NCBI RefSeq assembly: GCF_030466625.1
Contig: NZ_JADEVT010000003.1
Location: 1 to 64,000 of the forward strand
Source: Nocardioides sp. ChNu-153
GTDB taxonomy: Bacteria > Actinomycetota > Actinomycetes > Propionibacteriales > Nocardioidaceae
Direction of reading: 5' to 3'
DNA: 64,000 bases
Part shown: one piece after another, positions 57,457 through 64,000 of the stretch
Numbering within the stretch: the first letter of the stretch is position 1
How the letters are laid out: the number at the start of each line of letters is the position of its first letter
Program-made: the position numbers and the translations under genes
The notes under the pieces: model-generated
Told to the model about the DNA's origin: nothing
What the model saw: the letters and a program-made list of their open reading frames with translations, nothing else
Databases searched by the model: none

Positions 57457-58139
57457 TGTCCTCCCCGACCTCCCCCGAGCCGGGCCCCTTCACCGGGTTC
57501 CCCGAGGCCGCCCTCGACTTCTACGACGACCTCGAGGTCGACAACACCCGCAGCTTCTGGCTCGCCCACAAGGAGCAGTACGACGCGTCCGTCCGCGCGC
57601 CGATGCTGGCCCTGACCGCCGCGCTCGAGGACGAGTTCGGCGCCGCCAAGGTGTTCCGCCCCTACCGCGACGTGCGGTTCCGCACGGACAAGACGCCGTA
57701 CAAGACCCACCAGGGCGCCTTCGTCGCCGCCGGCCCGTCGTGCGGCTGGTACGTCCAGGTCTCCGCGCGCGGCGTGCGCACCGGTGCGGGGTTCTACCGC
57801 GCCGACCCGCCGGCCCTGGCCCGCTACCGCGCCTACGCGGCCGACCCCGACACCGGCCCGCTGCTCGCGGAGCTCGTCGCGGCCGCCGAGGCCGACGGCT
57901 GGGAGCGCGCCGGGGACCGCCTCAAGACCGCGCCCCGGGGCTTCGACGCCTCCCACCCGCGCATCGCGCTGCTGCGCCACCGCTCGCTCTCGTTCGGCCG
58001 CGACCACGGCTTCGAGCCCGCGGTCATCGGGGTGCCCGCGTTCGCGGAGACGGTACGGCGGGACTGGCGCTCCCTGCGCCCGCTCGTCGAGGCGCTGGCC
58101 GAGGTGCTCGACGACCCGTTCGGCGCCGAGCCGGCCTGA
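57456..58139 (+). CDS. DUF2461 family protein
   Basis: 227 residues, soluble. Matches the DUF2461/TIGR02453 family: FPEAALDFYDDLEVDNTRSFW, then FRPYRDVRFRTDKTPYKTHQGAFV and YVQVSARGVRTGAGFYRAD, and LLRHRSLSFGRDHGFEP. Function unknown. The first possible start is ATG 57456, whose A is the terminal nucleotide of the tRNA-Gly CCA; later starts would remove the conserved block. Expression may therefore depend on processing of a tRNA-mRNA transcript. Confidence 0.88.
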   Translation: MSSPTSPEPGPFTGFPEAALDFYDDLEVDNTRSFWLAHKEQYDASVRAPMLALTAALEDEFGAAKVFRPYRDVRFRTDKTPYKTHQGAFVAAGPSCGWYVQVSARGVRTGAGFYRADPPALARYRAYAADPDTGPLLAELVAAAEADGWERAGDRLKTAPRGFDASHPRIALLRHRSLSFGRDHGFEPAVIGVPAFAETVRRDWRSLRPLVEALAEVLDDPFGAEPA

Positions 58140-58194
58140 GCCCCGGTCCGGCCGCCGGCCTGGGCGCCGGCCGGGGCGCCGGTCGGGGCGGCGC

Positions 58195-58653
58195 TCAGCG
58201 CGTCTGCCAGGCGTCCTCGTCGGCGGTGCGCTCGACGACCTCGGCGGGCAGCTCCCGCGACGACAGGTGCGCGATGGTGACGTTCTCGAAGACGTCGCGC
58301 AGCGAGTGCCGCGCGGCGATCCACACGTGCTGGAGCACGGCGGCCGCCTCGTTGTAGGTCACGGACTCCGGGCGCAGGCCGTAGACGGAGACCAGCGGGC
58401 CGTCGACGGCGCGGATGACGTCGGCCACCGAGATCTCGCCGGCCTCGCGCTGCAGGCGCCACCCGCCGTACTGCCCCCGCTGGGAGACCACGAGGCCCGC
58501 GCGGCGCAGGTCCGCGAGGATCGCCTGCAGGAACCCGTGCGGGATCTCCTGGAGCCGACCGAGCTCCTCCGCGCTGACCGGCCGCCCGTTGTCGCGCCCG
58601 GCCATCTCGATGAGGGCCCGCAGGGCGTAGTCGGACTTGGCGGAGACGCGCAT
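58195..58653 (-). CDS. Rrf2-family regulator without Fe-S cysteines
   Basis: 152 residues. N-terminal winged helix (MRVSAKSDYALRALIEMAG; LGRLQEIPHGFLQAILADLRRAGLV; GQYGGWRLQREAGEISVADVIRAVDGPL) typical of Rrf2. The protein has no cysteine at all, so it cannot hold the IscR/NsrR/RsrR-type cluster and is closer to CymR-like cysteine-metabolism regulators. A TTGAAT -10 sits just before ATG 58653, suggesting a leaderless mRNA. It lies downstream of a TauE/SafE exporter, consistent with sulfur control. Confidence 0.88.
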   Translation of the reverse strand: MRVSAKSDYALRALIEMAGRDNGRPVSAEELGRLQEIPHGFLQAILADLRRAGLVVSQRGQYGGWRLQREAGEISVADVIRAVDGPLVSVYGLRPESVTYNEAAAVLQHVWIAARHSLRDVFENVTIAHLSSRELPAEVVERTADEDAWQTR

Positions 58654-58750
58654 GGGCCGATTCAACCAGAAGCGGCACCGCCCGGGTCCCGCGCCGGTGA
58701 CCCCGTCGGGGTGAACAGGCCGGGGATCGGGCGGGCGGTCGGGCGGGGGA

Positions 58751-59659
58751 TCAGGCGGGGAGGAGCTGCTCGTCGGCGGCCGCGTCGCGGGCCGCGGCCC
58801 GGCGCGCGGCGCGCTCGTGCTTGACGGCCCAGACGATGCCGACGACCCAGAGCACGCCGAGCACCGCGGCGAGCACGCCCGCCTGCGCGCCGGTGGCGCC
58901 GGCCGAGCCGGCGATCGTGTTCGAGTTGGTGAGCACGATGAGGCCGCCGGCGGCGACGCCGAGCACGCGCGCCGGGAGGATCTTCACGAGGTACGCCGCG
59001 ATGGGCGCCGCGACCACGCCGCCCGCGAGGAGCGCCAGCGCGTAGCCCCAGTCGATGCCGGCCGCACCGAGCCCGAGCAGGAAGCCGAGCGAGCCGCCGA
59101 CCGCGACGACGAACTCGGAGGTGTCGATCGAGCCGACCACCTTGCGCGGCTCGAGCCGCCCCGACGACAGCAGCGTCGTGGTGCCCACCGGGCCCCAGCC
59201 CCCGCCGCCGATGGCGTCGAGCGCACCGCCGAAGAGCCCCATGGGCGCGAGGAAGCCGGCGCTGGGGCGCCCGTTGAACTGCGGGCGGCGCCCGCCGAGC
59301 ACGAGGAACCGGAAGATCACGTAGAGGCCGAGGGCGAGCAGGATGCCGGAGACCCACGGCTTGGCCGTGTCGCCCGGCAGGCTGACGAGGAACGTCGCGC
59401 CGGCGAAGGCCCCGACGAAGCCGGGCCCCGCCAGGATCGCGACCGTGCGCCAGTCGACGTTGCCCAGCTTGTGGTGGGAGAAGCCCGAGACCAGCGACGT
59501 GCCGATCTCGGAGAAGTGCACGGCGGCGGAGGCCGCGGCCGGGGCGACGCCCGCGGCGAGCAGCAGCGTGGAGGAGGTCACGCCGTACGCCATCCCGAGG
59601 GAGCCGTCGACGAGCTGGGCCAGGAACCCCACGACCCCCAGCACGATCAGCTTGCGCAC
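58751..59659 (-). CDS. TauE/SafE-family sulfite/organosulfonate exporter
   Basis: 302 residues, about 8-9 helices. Family duplicated motif visible: GSLGMAYGVTSSTLLLAAGVAPAAASAAVHFSEIGTSLVSG in the N-terminal half and the second half counterpart GGGGWGPVGTTTLLSSG with DTSEFVVAVGG. Ends in a basic Ala/Arg tail. GTG start at 59659 behind GGAGG. It is 97 bp upstream of the Rrf2 gene on the same strand. Related proteins export sulfite or sulfoacetate, protecting cells during cysteine or sulfonate degradation. Confidence 0.87.
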   Translation of the reverse strand: MRKLIVLGVVGFLAQLVDGSLGMAYGVTSSTLLLAAGVAPAAASAAVHFSEIGTSLVSGFSHHKLGNVDWRTVAILAGPGFVGAFAGATFLVSLPGDTAKPWVSGILLALGLYVIFRFLVLGGRRPQFNGRPSAGFLAPMGLFGGALDAIGGGGWGPVGTTTLLSSGRLEPRKVVGSIDTSEFVVAVGGSLGFLLGLGAAGIDWGYALALLAGGVVAAPIAAYLVKILPARVLGVAAGGLIVLTNSNTIAGSAGATGAQAGVLAAVLGVLWVVGIVWAVKHERAARRAAARDAAADEQLLPA

Positions 59660-59728
59660 ACCTGCCCCCTCCGGGCCCGTCGTCCCCGTCCACGGCCAAG
59701 ACGACCGCGACTGCTAACTCGACAAGGA

Positions 59729-59738
59729 AACCTAGGTT
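59729..59738. promoter_or_regulatory. Palindrome upstream of the tauE-like gene
   Basis: AACCTAGGTT, perfect 10-bp palindrome inside GAAACCTAGGTTAG, 69 bp before the exporter start. It is a candidate site for the Rrf2 protein encoded downstream. The remaining 261-bp divergent gap also contains the TTAC-N6-GTAG site near the acyl-CoA dehydrogenase. Confidence 0.45.
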
Positions 59739-59863
59739 AGTCGCCGCGTGGGCGTATGGAGGCGTCCGGATGGTGGGACCGCCGGCGGTCGAGGTGGTGA
59801 GCGCCTCGCGACGCGATGCGCTCGGCGACTTGAAATCTCCGGCCGCTCGTCCGATCATTGAAG

Positions 59864-59877
59864 TTACTGGCTGGTAG
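59864..59877. promoter_or_regulatory. TTAC-N6-GTAG operator upstream of the acyl-CoA dehydrogenase
   Basis: GAAGTTACTGGCTGGTAG: TTAC-TGGCTG-GTAG, same arm sequence, gap and 5' flank GAAG as the site in the etfD-like promoter (39300-39313). It lies 43 bp before the GTG start. Confidence 0.6.
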
Positions 59878-59920
59878 CGATCGGCCCGACCCCTCTTCGA
59901 CCGCACGAAGGTGATGCAGC

Positions 59921-61789
59921 GTGAGCCACTACAAGAGCAACCTGCGCGACATCGAGTTCAACCTCTTCGAGGTGCTCGGTCGCGACGAGATCCTCGGGAC
60001 CGGTCGCTTCGCCGAGCTCGACGGCGAGACGGCCCGCGAGGTCCTGCGCGAGGTCGACCGCCTCGCCCGCGAGGACCTGGCCGCCTCCTTCGAGGACGCG
60101 GACCGCAACCCGCCGGTCTTCGACCCCACCACCCACACCGCCCCCATCACGCCGAGCTTCAAGAAGAGCTACGACGCGTGGATGGACGCCGAGTGGTGGC
60201 GCCTGCAGATCGACGAGGACCTCGGCGGCCAGCAGGCCCCGTCCAGCATCGTGTGGGCGCTCGGCGAGCTCGTGCTCGGCGCCAACGCCCCGGTGTGGAT
60301 GTACGCCGCCGGCCCGGCCTTCGCCGCCGTGGTGCACCGCAACGGCACCGACCGTGACAAGCGCATCGCGCAGCTCATGGTCGAGAAGAAGTGGGGCGCC
60401 ACGATGGTGCTCACCGAGCCCGACGCGGGCTCCGACGTGGGCGCCGGCCGCTCGCGGGCCACCCCCAACGAGGACGGCTCGTGGAACATCACGGGCGTCA
60501 AGCGCTTCATCACCTCGGCCGAGTCCGACCTGCAGGACAACATCATCCACCTCGTCCTCGCCCGCCCCGCGGGCATCGAGGGCGTCGGCGGCCCGGGCAC
60601 CAAGGGCCTCAGCCTCTTCGTCGTGCCGAAGTACCACTTCGACCACGAGACCGGCGAGCTCACCGGTGAGCGCAACGGCGTCTACGTCACGAACGTCGAG
60701 CACAAGATGGGCATCAAGGTCTCCAACACCTGCGAGGTCACCTTCGGCGACCCGCAGGTCGGCGGCGGCGAGCCGGCCCAGGGCTGGCTGCTCGGCGAGA
60801 TCCACGACGGCATCGCGCAGATGTTCCAGGTCATCGAGAACGCCCGGATGATGGTCGGCACCAAGGCCATCGCGACCCTGTCGACCGGCTACCTCAACGC
60901 GCTGGAGTACGCGAAGAACCGCGTCCAGGGCGCCGACCTGACCAACTCGGCCAAGACCGCGCCGCGCGTCACGATCACCCACCACCCCGACGTGCGCCGC
61001 TCGCTGATGACGCAGAAGTCGTTCGCCGAGGCCATGCGCTCGCTCGTGCTCTACACCGCCTCGTGGCAGGACAAGGTGCAGATCGCCGAGTCCACCGGCG
61101 AGAAGGACGACCTCGCCGAGGCCGTCAACGACCTGCTGCTCCCGATCGTGAAGGGCTACGGCTCGGAGCGCTCGTGGGTGCTGCTGGGCACCGAGTCGCT
61201 GCAGATCTTCGGCGGCTCGGGCTTCCTGCAGGAGTACCCGGTCGAGCAGTACGTGCGTGACGCCAAGATCGACACGCTCTACGAGGGCACCACCGCGATC
61301 CAGGGCCAGGACTTCTTCTTCCGCAAGATCGTCAAGGACCAGGGCCGCGCGCTCGGGCACCTCGCAGGCGAGATCAAGGGCTTCATCGAGTCCGAGGCGG
61401 GCAACGGCCGCCTCAAGACCGAGCGGGCCCTGCTCGCCACGGCCCTCGACGACGCGAACGCCCTCGTCGGCCTGATGATCAACGACCTCATGTCGGCCGA
61501 CGCCTCCAGCGGCGGCGACATCCGCAACGTCTACAAGGTGGGCCTCAACACCACCCGCCTGCTCATGGCGCTCGGTGACGTGGTCTGCGGCTGGCTGCTG
61601 CTGCGCGGCGCCGAGGTGGCGCTCAACGCGCTCGCCGGCGACCCGGGCAAGGACAAGGCGTTCTACGAGGGCAAGGTCGCCGCGGCGCAGTTCTTCGCGC
61701 AGACCAACCTCCCGCGCATCAGCGCGGAGCGCGCCATCGCCGAGACGACCGACCTGGCGATCATGGACCTCGACGAGTCGGCGTTCTGA
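59921..61789 (+). CDS. Long acyl-CoA dehydrogenase, FadE5-like
   Basis: 622 residues, longer than standard 380-residue ACADs and matching the Rv0244c/FadE5 group. FAD-binding block [19 protein letters not shown], substrate region [16 protein letters not shown], and [17 protein letters not shown] with the catalytic Glu and FAD contact; [23 protein letters not shown] is the FAD-adenine loop. A C-terminal domain of about 150 residues completes the long form. It oxidises saturated acyl-CoA and reduces ETF. GTG 59921 follows GAAGGTGA. Its promoter shares an operator with the etfD-like gene 20 kb away, so the two may form a regulon. Confidence 0.93.
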   Translation: MSHYKSNLRDIEFNLFEVLGRDEILGTGRFAELDGETAREVLREVDRLAREDLAASFEDADRNPPVFDPTTHTAPITPSFKKSYDAWMDAEWWRLQIDEDLGGQQAPSSIVWALGELVLGANAPVWMYAAGPAFAAVVHRNGTDRDKRIAQLMVEKKWGATMVLTEPDAGSDVGAGRSRATPNEDGSWNITGVKRFITSAESDLQDNIIHLVLARPAGIEGVGGPGTKGLSLFVVPKYHFDHETGELTGERNGVYVTNVEHKMGIKVSNTCEVTFGDPQVGGGEPAQGWLLGEIHDGIAQMFQVIENARMMVGTKAIATLSTGYLNALEYAKNRVQGADLTNSAKTAPRVTITHHPDVRRSLMTQKSFAEAMRSLVLYTASWQDKVQIAESTGEKDDLAEAVNDLLLPIVKGYGSERSWVLLGTESLQIFGGSGFLQEYPVEQYVRDAKIDTLYEGTTAIQGQDFFFRKIVKDQGRALGHLAGEIKGFIESEAGNGRLKTERALLATALDDANALVGLMINDLMSADASSGGDIRNVYKVGLNTTRLLMALGDVVCGWLLLRGAEVALNALAGDPGKDKAFYEGKVAAAQFFAQTNLPRISAERAIAETTDLAIMDLDESAF

Positions 61790-61831
61790 TCCCCCGGCGG
61801 GCGACCGCCTGACGCACCACCCGCTCCACGC

Positions 61832-61864
61832 GAGGGGCCCCCGGCGCACCGCCGGGGGCCCCTC
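61832..61864. terminator. Terminator between acyl-CoA dehydrogenase and LysG-like gene
   Basis: GAGGGGCCCCCGGCG ... CGCCGGGGGCCCCTC perfect stem with a 3-base loop, 43 bp after the dehydrogenase stop, in a convergent gap. Likely bidirectional. Confidence 0.85.
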
Positions 61865-61928
61865 GTCGTACCCACCCACGGCCCGTCCCGCCACCGGCCC
61901 CCGCCACAGGGGCGGGGTACGGCGGACC

Positions 61929-62804
61929 TCACCCGCCCGGGGCCGCGGCCACCACCGCGTCGGTCAAGCGGTCGAGCACCTCCGAGCGCACGCGCCAGCG
62001 CTGCCAGAAGAGCGGCACCGAGCTCGTCTCCCCGCCGGGCAACGGCACGACGCGCCGGCCGGGGCGGGCGCCGGTGCCCGGCTCGTCGAGCTGGCCGTCG
62101 AGGAACATCCCCCAGCCCAGCCCGCGGCGCACCGCCTCGGCCATGTCGGCGGTGGTCGGCACCCGGTGGACGACGTCCGGCGGCGGGACGCCGAGGCGCT
62201 CCAGCTGCTCGTGCTGCAGCGTGTCGAGCTCGTTGAACCGCACCAGGGGGAGCCGGCGCCAGTCGACGGCGTCCGGTCCACCGACCCGCGCCAGCAGGTC
62301 CGCGTCGACGACGGGGTGGTAGCGCAGCGCGCCGATCGGGCGCACCGAGCAGCCCTGGACCGGCTGGCCGTCGGAGGTGACGGCGGCCAGCACCCGCCCC
62401 TCGCGCAGCAGGCGGGCCGAGTGCGCCTGGTCCTCCACGTGCACCTCGAGCGCGACGCCGGCCCAGCCCGCGACGGCCTCGAGCACGTCGTGGAACCAGG
62501 TGGCGAGCGAGTCGGCGTTGACGGCGACGGCGACCGTCCGGGGCGCGGCGTCGCCGCCGAGGCGCCGGGAGGCCTCCGCCGCCAGCAGGTCGGTCTGCCG
62601 GCCGAGGGCGACGAGCACCTCCCCGCTCGCGGTGGCGCGGCACGGCGCGGCGCGGCTCACGACGACCTGGCCGACCTGGGCCTCGAGTGCGCGGACGCGC
62701 TGGCTGACGGCCGACGGCGTGACGTGCAGCGCGCGGGCCGCCGCCTCGAACGTGCCGTGGTCGACGACGGCGACGAGGGCGGCGAGCTGGGCCGGCGCGA
62801 ACAT
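61929..62804 (-). CDS. argP: LysR-family regulator of lysine/arginine export (LysG/ArgP)
   Basis: 291 residues. Helix-turn-helix AALVAVVDHGTFEAAARALHVTPSAVSQRVRALEAQVG, then a periplasmic-binding-like effector domain (VAVAVNADSLATWFHDVLEA, RFNELDTLQHEQL, GLGWGMFLDGQL). These match LysG/ArgP, which activate the divergent lysE gene when lysine or arginine accumulates. ATG 62804. A 30-bp dyad lies immediately upstream between the two genes. Confidence 0.93.
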   Translation of the reverse strand: MFAPAQLAALVAVVDHGTFEAAARALHVTPSAVSQRVRALEAQVGQVVVSRAAPCRATASGEVLVALGRQTDLLAAEASRRLGGDAAPRTVAVAVNADSLATWFHDVLEAVAGWAGVALEVHVEDQAHSARLLREGRVLAAVTSDGQPVQGCSVRPIGALRYHPVVDADLLARVGGPDAVDWRRLPLVRFNELDTLQHEQLERLGVPPPDVVHRVPTTADMAEAVRRGLGWGMFLDGQLDEPGTGARPGRRVVPLPGGETSSVPLFWQRWRVRSEVLDRLTDAVVAAAPGG

Positions 62805-62815
62805 GAAGCAACGCT

Positions 62816-62845
62816 AAGGGATGCGAAGATCCTTTCGCTTCCCTT
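62816..62845. promoter_or_regulatory. LysG/ArgP operator dyad
   Basis: AAGGGATGCGAA-GATCCT-TTCGCTTCCCTT: 12-bp arms with one mismatch, starting 11 bp upstream of the regulator ATG and ending 29 bp before the lysE GTG. Position and length fit autoregulation plus lysE activation. Confidence 0.7.
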
Positions 62846-62874
62846 CACGAGTGGGCCGCCCTAGCGTCGAGCCC

Positions 62875-63504
62875 GTGCCCCTCCCCGACTCCGCCCTGAT
62901 CGCCCTCGCCACCGGCCTGGTGACCGGGCTCGGCCTCATCGTCGCGATCGGCGCGCAGAACGCCTTCGTCCTGCGCCAGGGCCTGCTGCGCCGCCACGTC
63001 GCCGGGGTGGTCGCGGTGTGCGCCGTCTCCGACGCGGTGCTCATCACCGCCGGCGTGGCCGGCGTCGGCGGGCTGGTCGACGCCGCGCCCCTCGCGCTCG
63101 AGGTGCTGCGGTGGGGAGGGGTCGCCTTCCTCGTGACGTACGGCGTGCTCGCCCTGCGCCGGGCCACCCGGGGCGACGCGCTCGACCCGGCGGCCGCCGC
63201 GGGGGCGGGGGCGCGCCGTACCCTCCTGACGGCCGCGGCGCTGACCTGGCTCAACCCGCACGTCTACCTCGACACCGTCCTCATGCTGGGCTCCGTGGCC
63301 CAGCAGGAGGGGCCGGACCTGCGCTGGTGGTTCGCGGGCGGCGCGGTCGTCGCGAGCCTCGCGTGGTTCACGGCGCTGGGGTACGGCGCGGGCCGGGCCC
63401 ACCGCCTGCTGTCGCGCCCGGCGACCTGGCGCGTGGTCGAGACGCTCGTCGGCCTCGTCATGCTGGCCATCGCCGCGCGGCTCGCGTGGGCACCGGTGGC
63501 CTGA
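62875..63504 (+). CDS. lysE: Lysine/arginine exporter LysE
   Basis: 209 residues, six hydrophobic segments. Family motif GLIVAIGAQNAFVLRQGLLRRHV near the N terminus and the conserved LTWLNPHVYLDTVLMLGS in the fifth region. It exports L-lysine and L-arginine. The GTG start at 62875 matches the family N terminus; a TAGCGT -10 at 62862-62867 puts the transcription start at or next to the GTG, so the mRNA is probably leaderless. Divergent from the LysG/ArgP gene. Confidence 0.93.
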   Translation: MPLPDSALIALATGLVTGLGLIVAIGAQNAFVLRQGLLRRHVAGVVAVCAVSDAVLITAGVAGVGGLVDAAPLALEVLRWGGVAFLVTYGVLALRRATRGDALDPAAAAGAGARRTLLTAAALTWLNPHVYLDTVLMLGSVAQQEGPDLRWWFAGGAVVASLAWFTALGYGAGRAHRLLSRPATWRVVETLVGLVMLAIAARLAWAPVA

Positions 63505-63581
63505 GTCACGGCGCTCCAACCGGCGTCCGGCGTCGCGGCGAGCCCGCGCGGACGACGAGGGGCGGGGTCACGGGCCTCCTC

Positions 63582-63587
63582 TAGGAT
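63582..63587 (+). promoter_or_regulatory. -10 element before the Mrp antiporter gene
   Basis: TAGGAT, with an expected start near 63595 and an 80-nt leader. No good -35 and no clear leader structure could be seen. Confidence 0.4.
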
Positions 63588-63673
63588 GGGAGCCCCGACC
63601 TCCGTAGCCCGCCCTCGCTGCACCGCCCGCACCTGCGACCGCGACCAGCACCGACCACGAAGGCCGTCACTCC

Positions 63674-64000
63674 TTGCTGCTCGCCGTCGTCGCCGCCCAC
63701 CTCGTCCTCGCCGCGGTGGCCCCCGCCCTCGTGCGCCTGCTCGGCCGCCGCGCGTTCCTCGCCCTCGCCCTGCTCCCCGGGGCCACGACCGTCTGGGCGG
63801 CCACGCTCCTCGACGACGTGCGTGACGGCGGCACCGTCACGACGGTGGTCGACTGGGTCCCCGCGCTCCACCTCGAGCTGGCCTTCGCGGTCGGCACGCT
63901 GCAGTGGGTGATGCTGCTCGTCGTCGCCGGGATCGGCACGCTCGTGCTGACCTACTGCGCCTGGTACTTCGAGGACGGCGCGCCCGGGCTCCCGATCTTC
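63674..64000 (+). CDS. mrpA: Mrp-type Na+/H+ antiporter subunit A, 5' part only
   Basis: The open frame runs from TTG 63674 to the window edge without a stop (109 codons). Hydrophobic helix LLAVVAAHLVLAAVAPALVRLLG, second helix FLALALLPGATTVWAATLL, then WVPALHLELAFAVGTLQWVMLLVVAGIGTLVLTYCAWYF. That order and the late G-x-G-T-x-V-x-x-Y pattern match the N terminus of MrpA/MnhA (NuoL-related). GAAGG lies 12 bases upstream of TTG, a little far, so the exact start is uncertain. It exchanges Na+ for H+ as part of a 6-7 subunit complex, other genes presumably following. Confidence 0.75.
   Translation, partial: MLLAVVAAHLVLAAVAPALVRLLGRRAFLALALLPGATTVWAATLLDDVRDGGTVTTVVDWVPALHLELAFAVGTLQWVMLLVVAGIGTLVLTYCAWYFEDGAPGLPIF

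Overview
The window is chromosomal DNA from a very high-GC actinobacterium. GTG starts are abundant, coding is dense on both strands, and many neighbouring genes share 1-4 base start/stop overlaps. The gene content (Rv0338c/EtfD-like reductase, FadE5-like dehydrogenase, Rv3229c/Rv3230c-like desaturase pair, orphan WXG100 proteins, leaderless GTG starts, DtxR-type iron box) and several palindromic intergenic repeats best fit Nocardioidaceae, probably Nocardioides or a relative. This placement is inferred from gene content; no rRNA is present. Nothing looks like a prophage, integrative element or CRISPR array.

Layout. 1-6.8 kb: the end of an exported or membrane protein, a repeat cluster, a decayed amino-acid permease coupled to a universal stress protein and a membrane spermidine-synthase-like protein, and a short-chain dehydrogenase. 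6.9-11.5 kb: D-aminoacyl-tRNA deacylase, then a GntR-linked catabolic cluster (APH-type kinase, SDR, and a divergent class III PLP enzyme of the phospholyase type). 11.6-16.8 kb: a GAF-GAF-SpoIIE phosphatase, then a CoA-transferase / MatR-like GntR / MatC-like carrier unit that suggests malonate or similar dicarboxylate uptake and activation. 16.8-25.2 kb: HAD hydrolase, MFS carrier, flavin reductase plus fatty-acid desaturase, two uncharacterised proteins, NhaA behind a structured leader, PhzF. 25.2-31.2 kb: an exported M23 hydrolase and a type VII-like secretion cargo cassette made of three WXG100-like proteins, an 815-residue modular putative toxin and two downstream candidate immunity genes. 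31.3-39.2 kb: SppA, then an FrcBCA-K-like sugar ABC operon with a ketose 3-epimerase and a divergent ROK regulator. 39.4-43.5 kb: a 1341-residue EtfD-like iron-sulfur oxidoreductase with a long tail carrying ten SLFD motifs. 43.8-50.7 kb: SigE-type sigma factor and membrane partner, MFS exporter, ribbon-helix-helix/DUF4097 pair, secreted CocE-type hydrolase. 50.7-56.5 kb: a five-gene ferric-siderophore operon under an iron box, then dcd. 56.5-64 kb: SGNH hydrolase, tRNA-Gly(CCC), DUF2461, Rrf2 regulator with TauE exporter, FadE5-like acyl-CoA dehydrogenase, lysine exporter with LysG-type regulator, and the start of an Mrp antiporter subunit A.

Working together. The FadE5-like dehydrogenase and the EtfD-like reductase are the entry and exit of the electron path of fatty-acid oxidation. 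They lie 20 kb apart but share the same TTAC-N6-GTAG inverted repeat in their promoters, which suggests one regulator for both. Other coherent units are ketose import, epimerisation and phosphorylation under ROK control; iron import and release under DtxR/IdeR; and a kinase plus phospholyase route for a phosphorylatable amino compound.

The most novel-looking elements are the SLFD-repeat tail, the type VII cargo/toxin cassette, the shared beta-oxidation operator, the structured nhaA leader, and the dispersed palindromic repeats, one of which has become the coding tail of a membrane enzyme.
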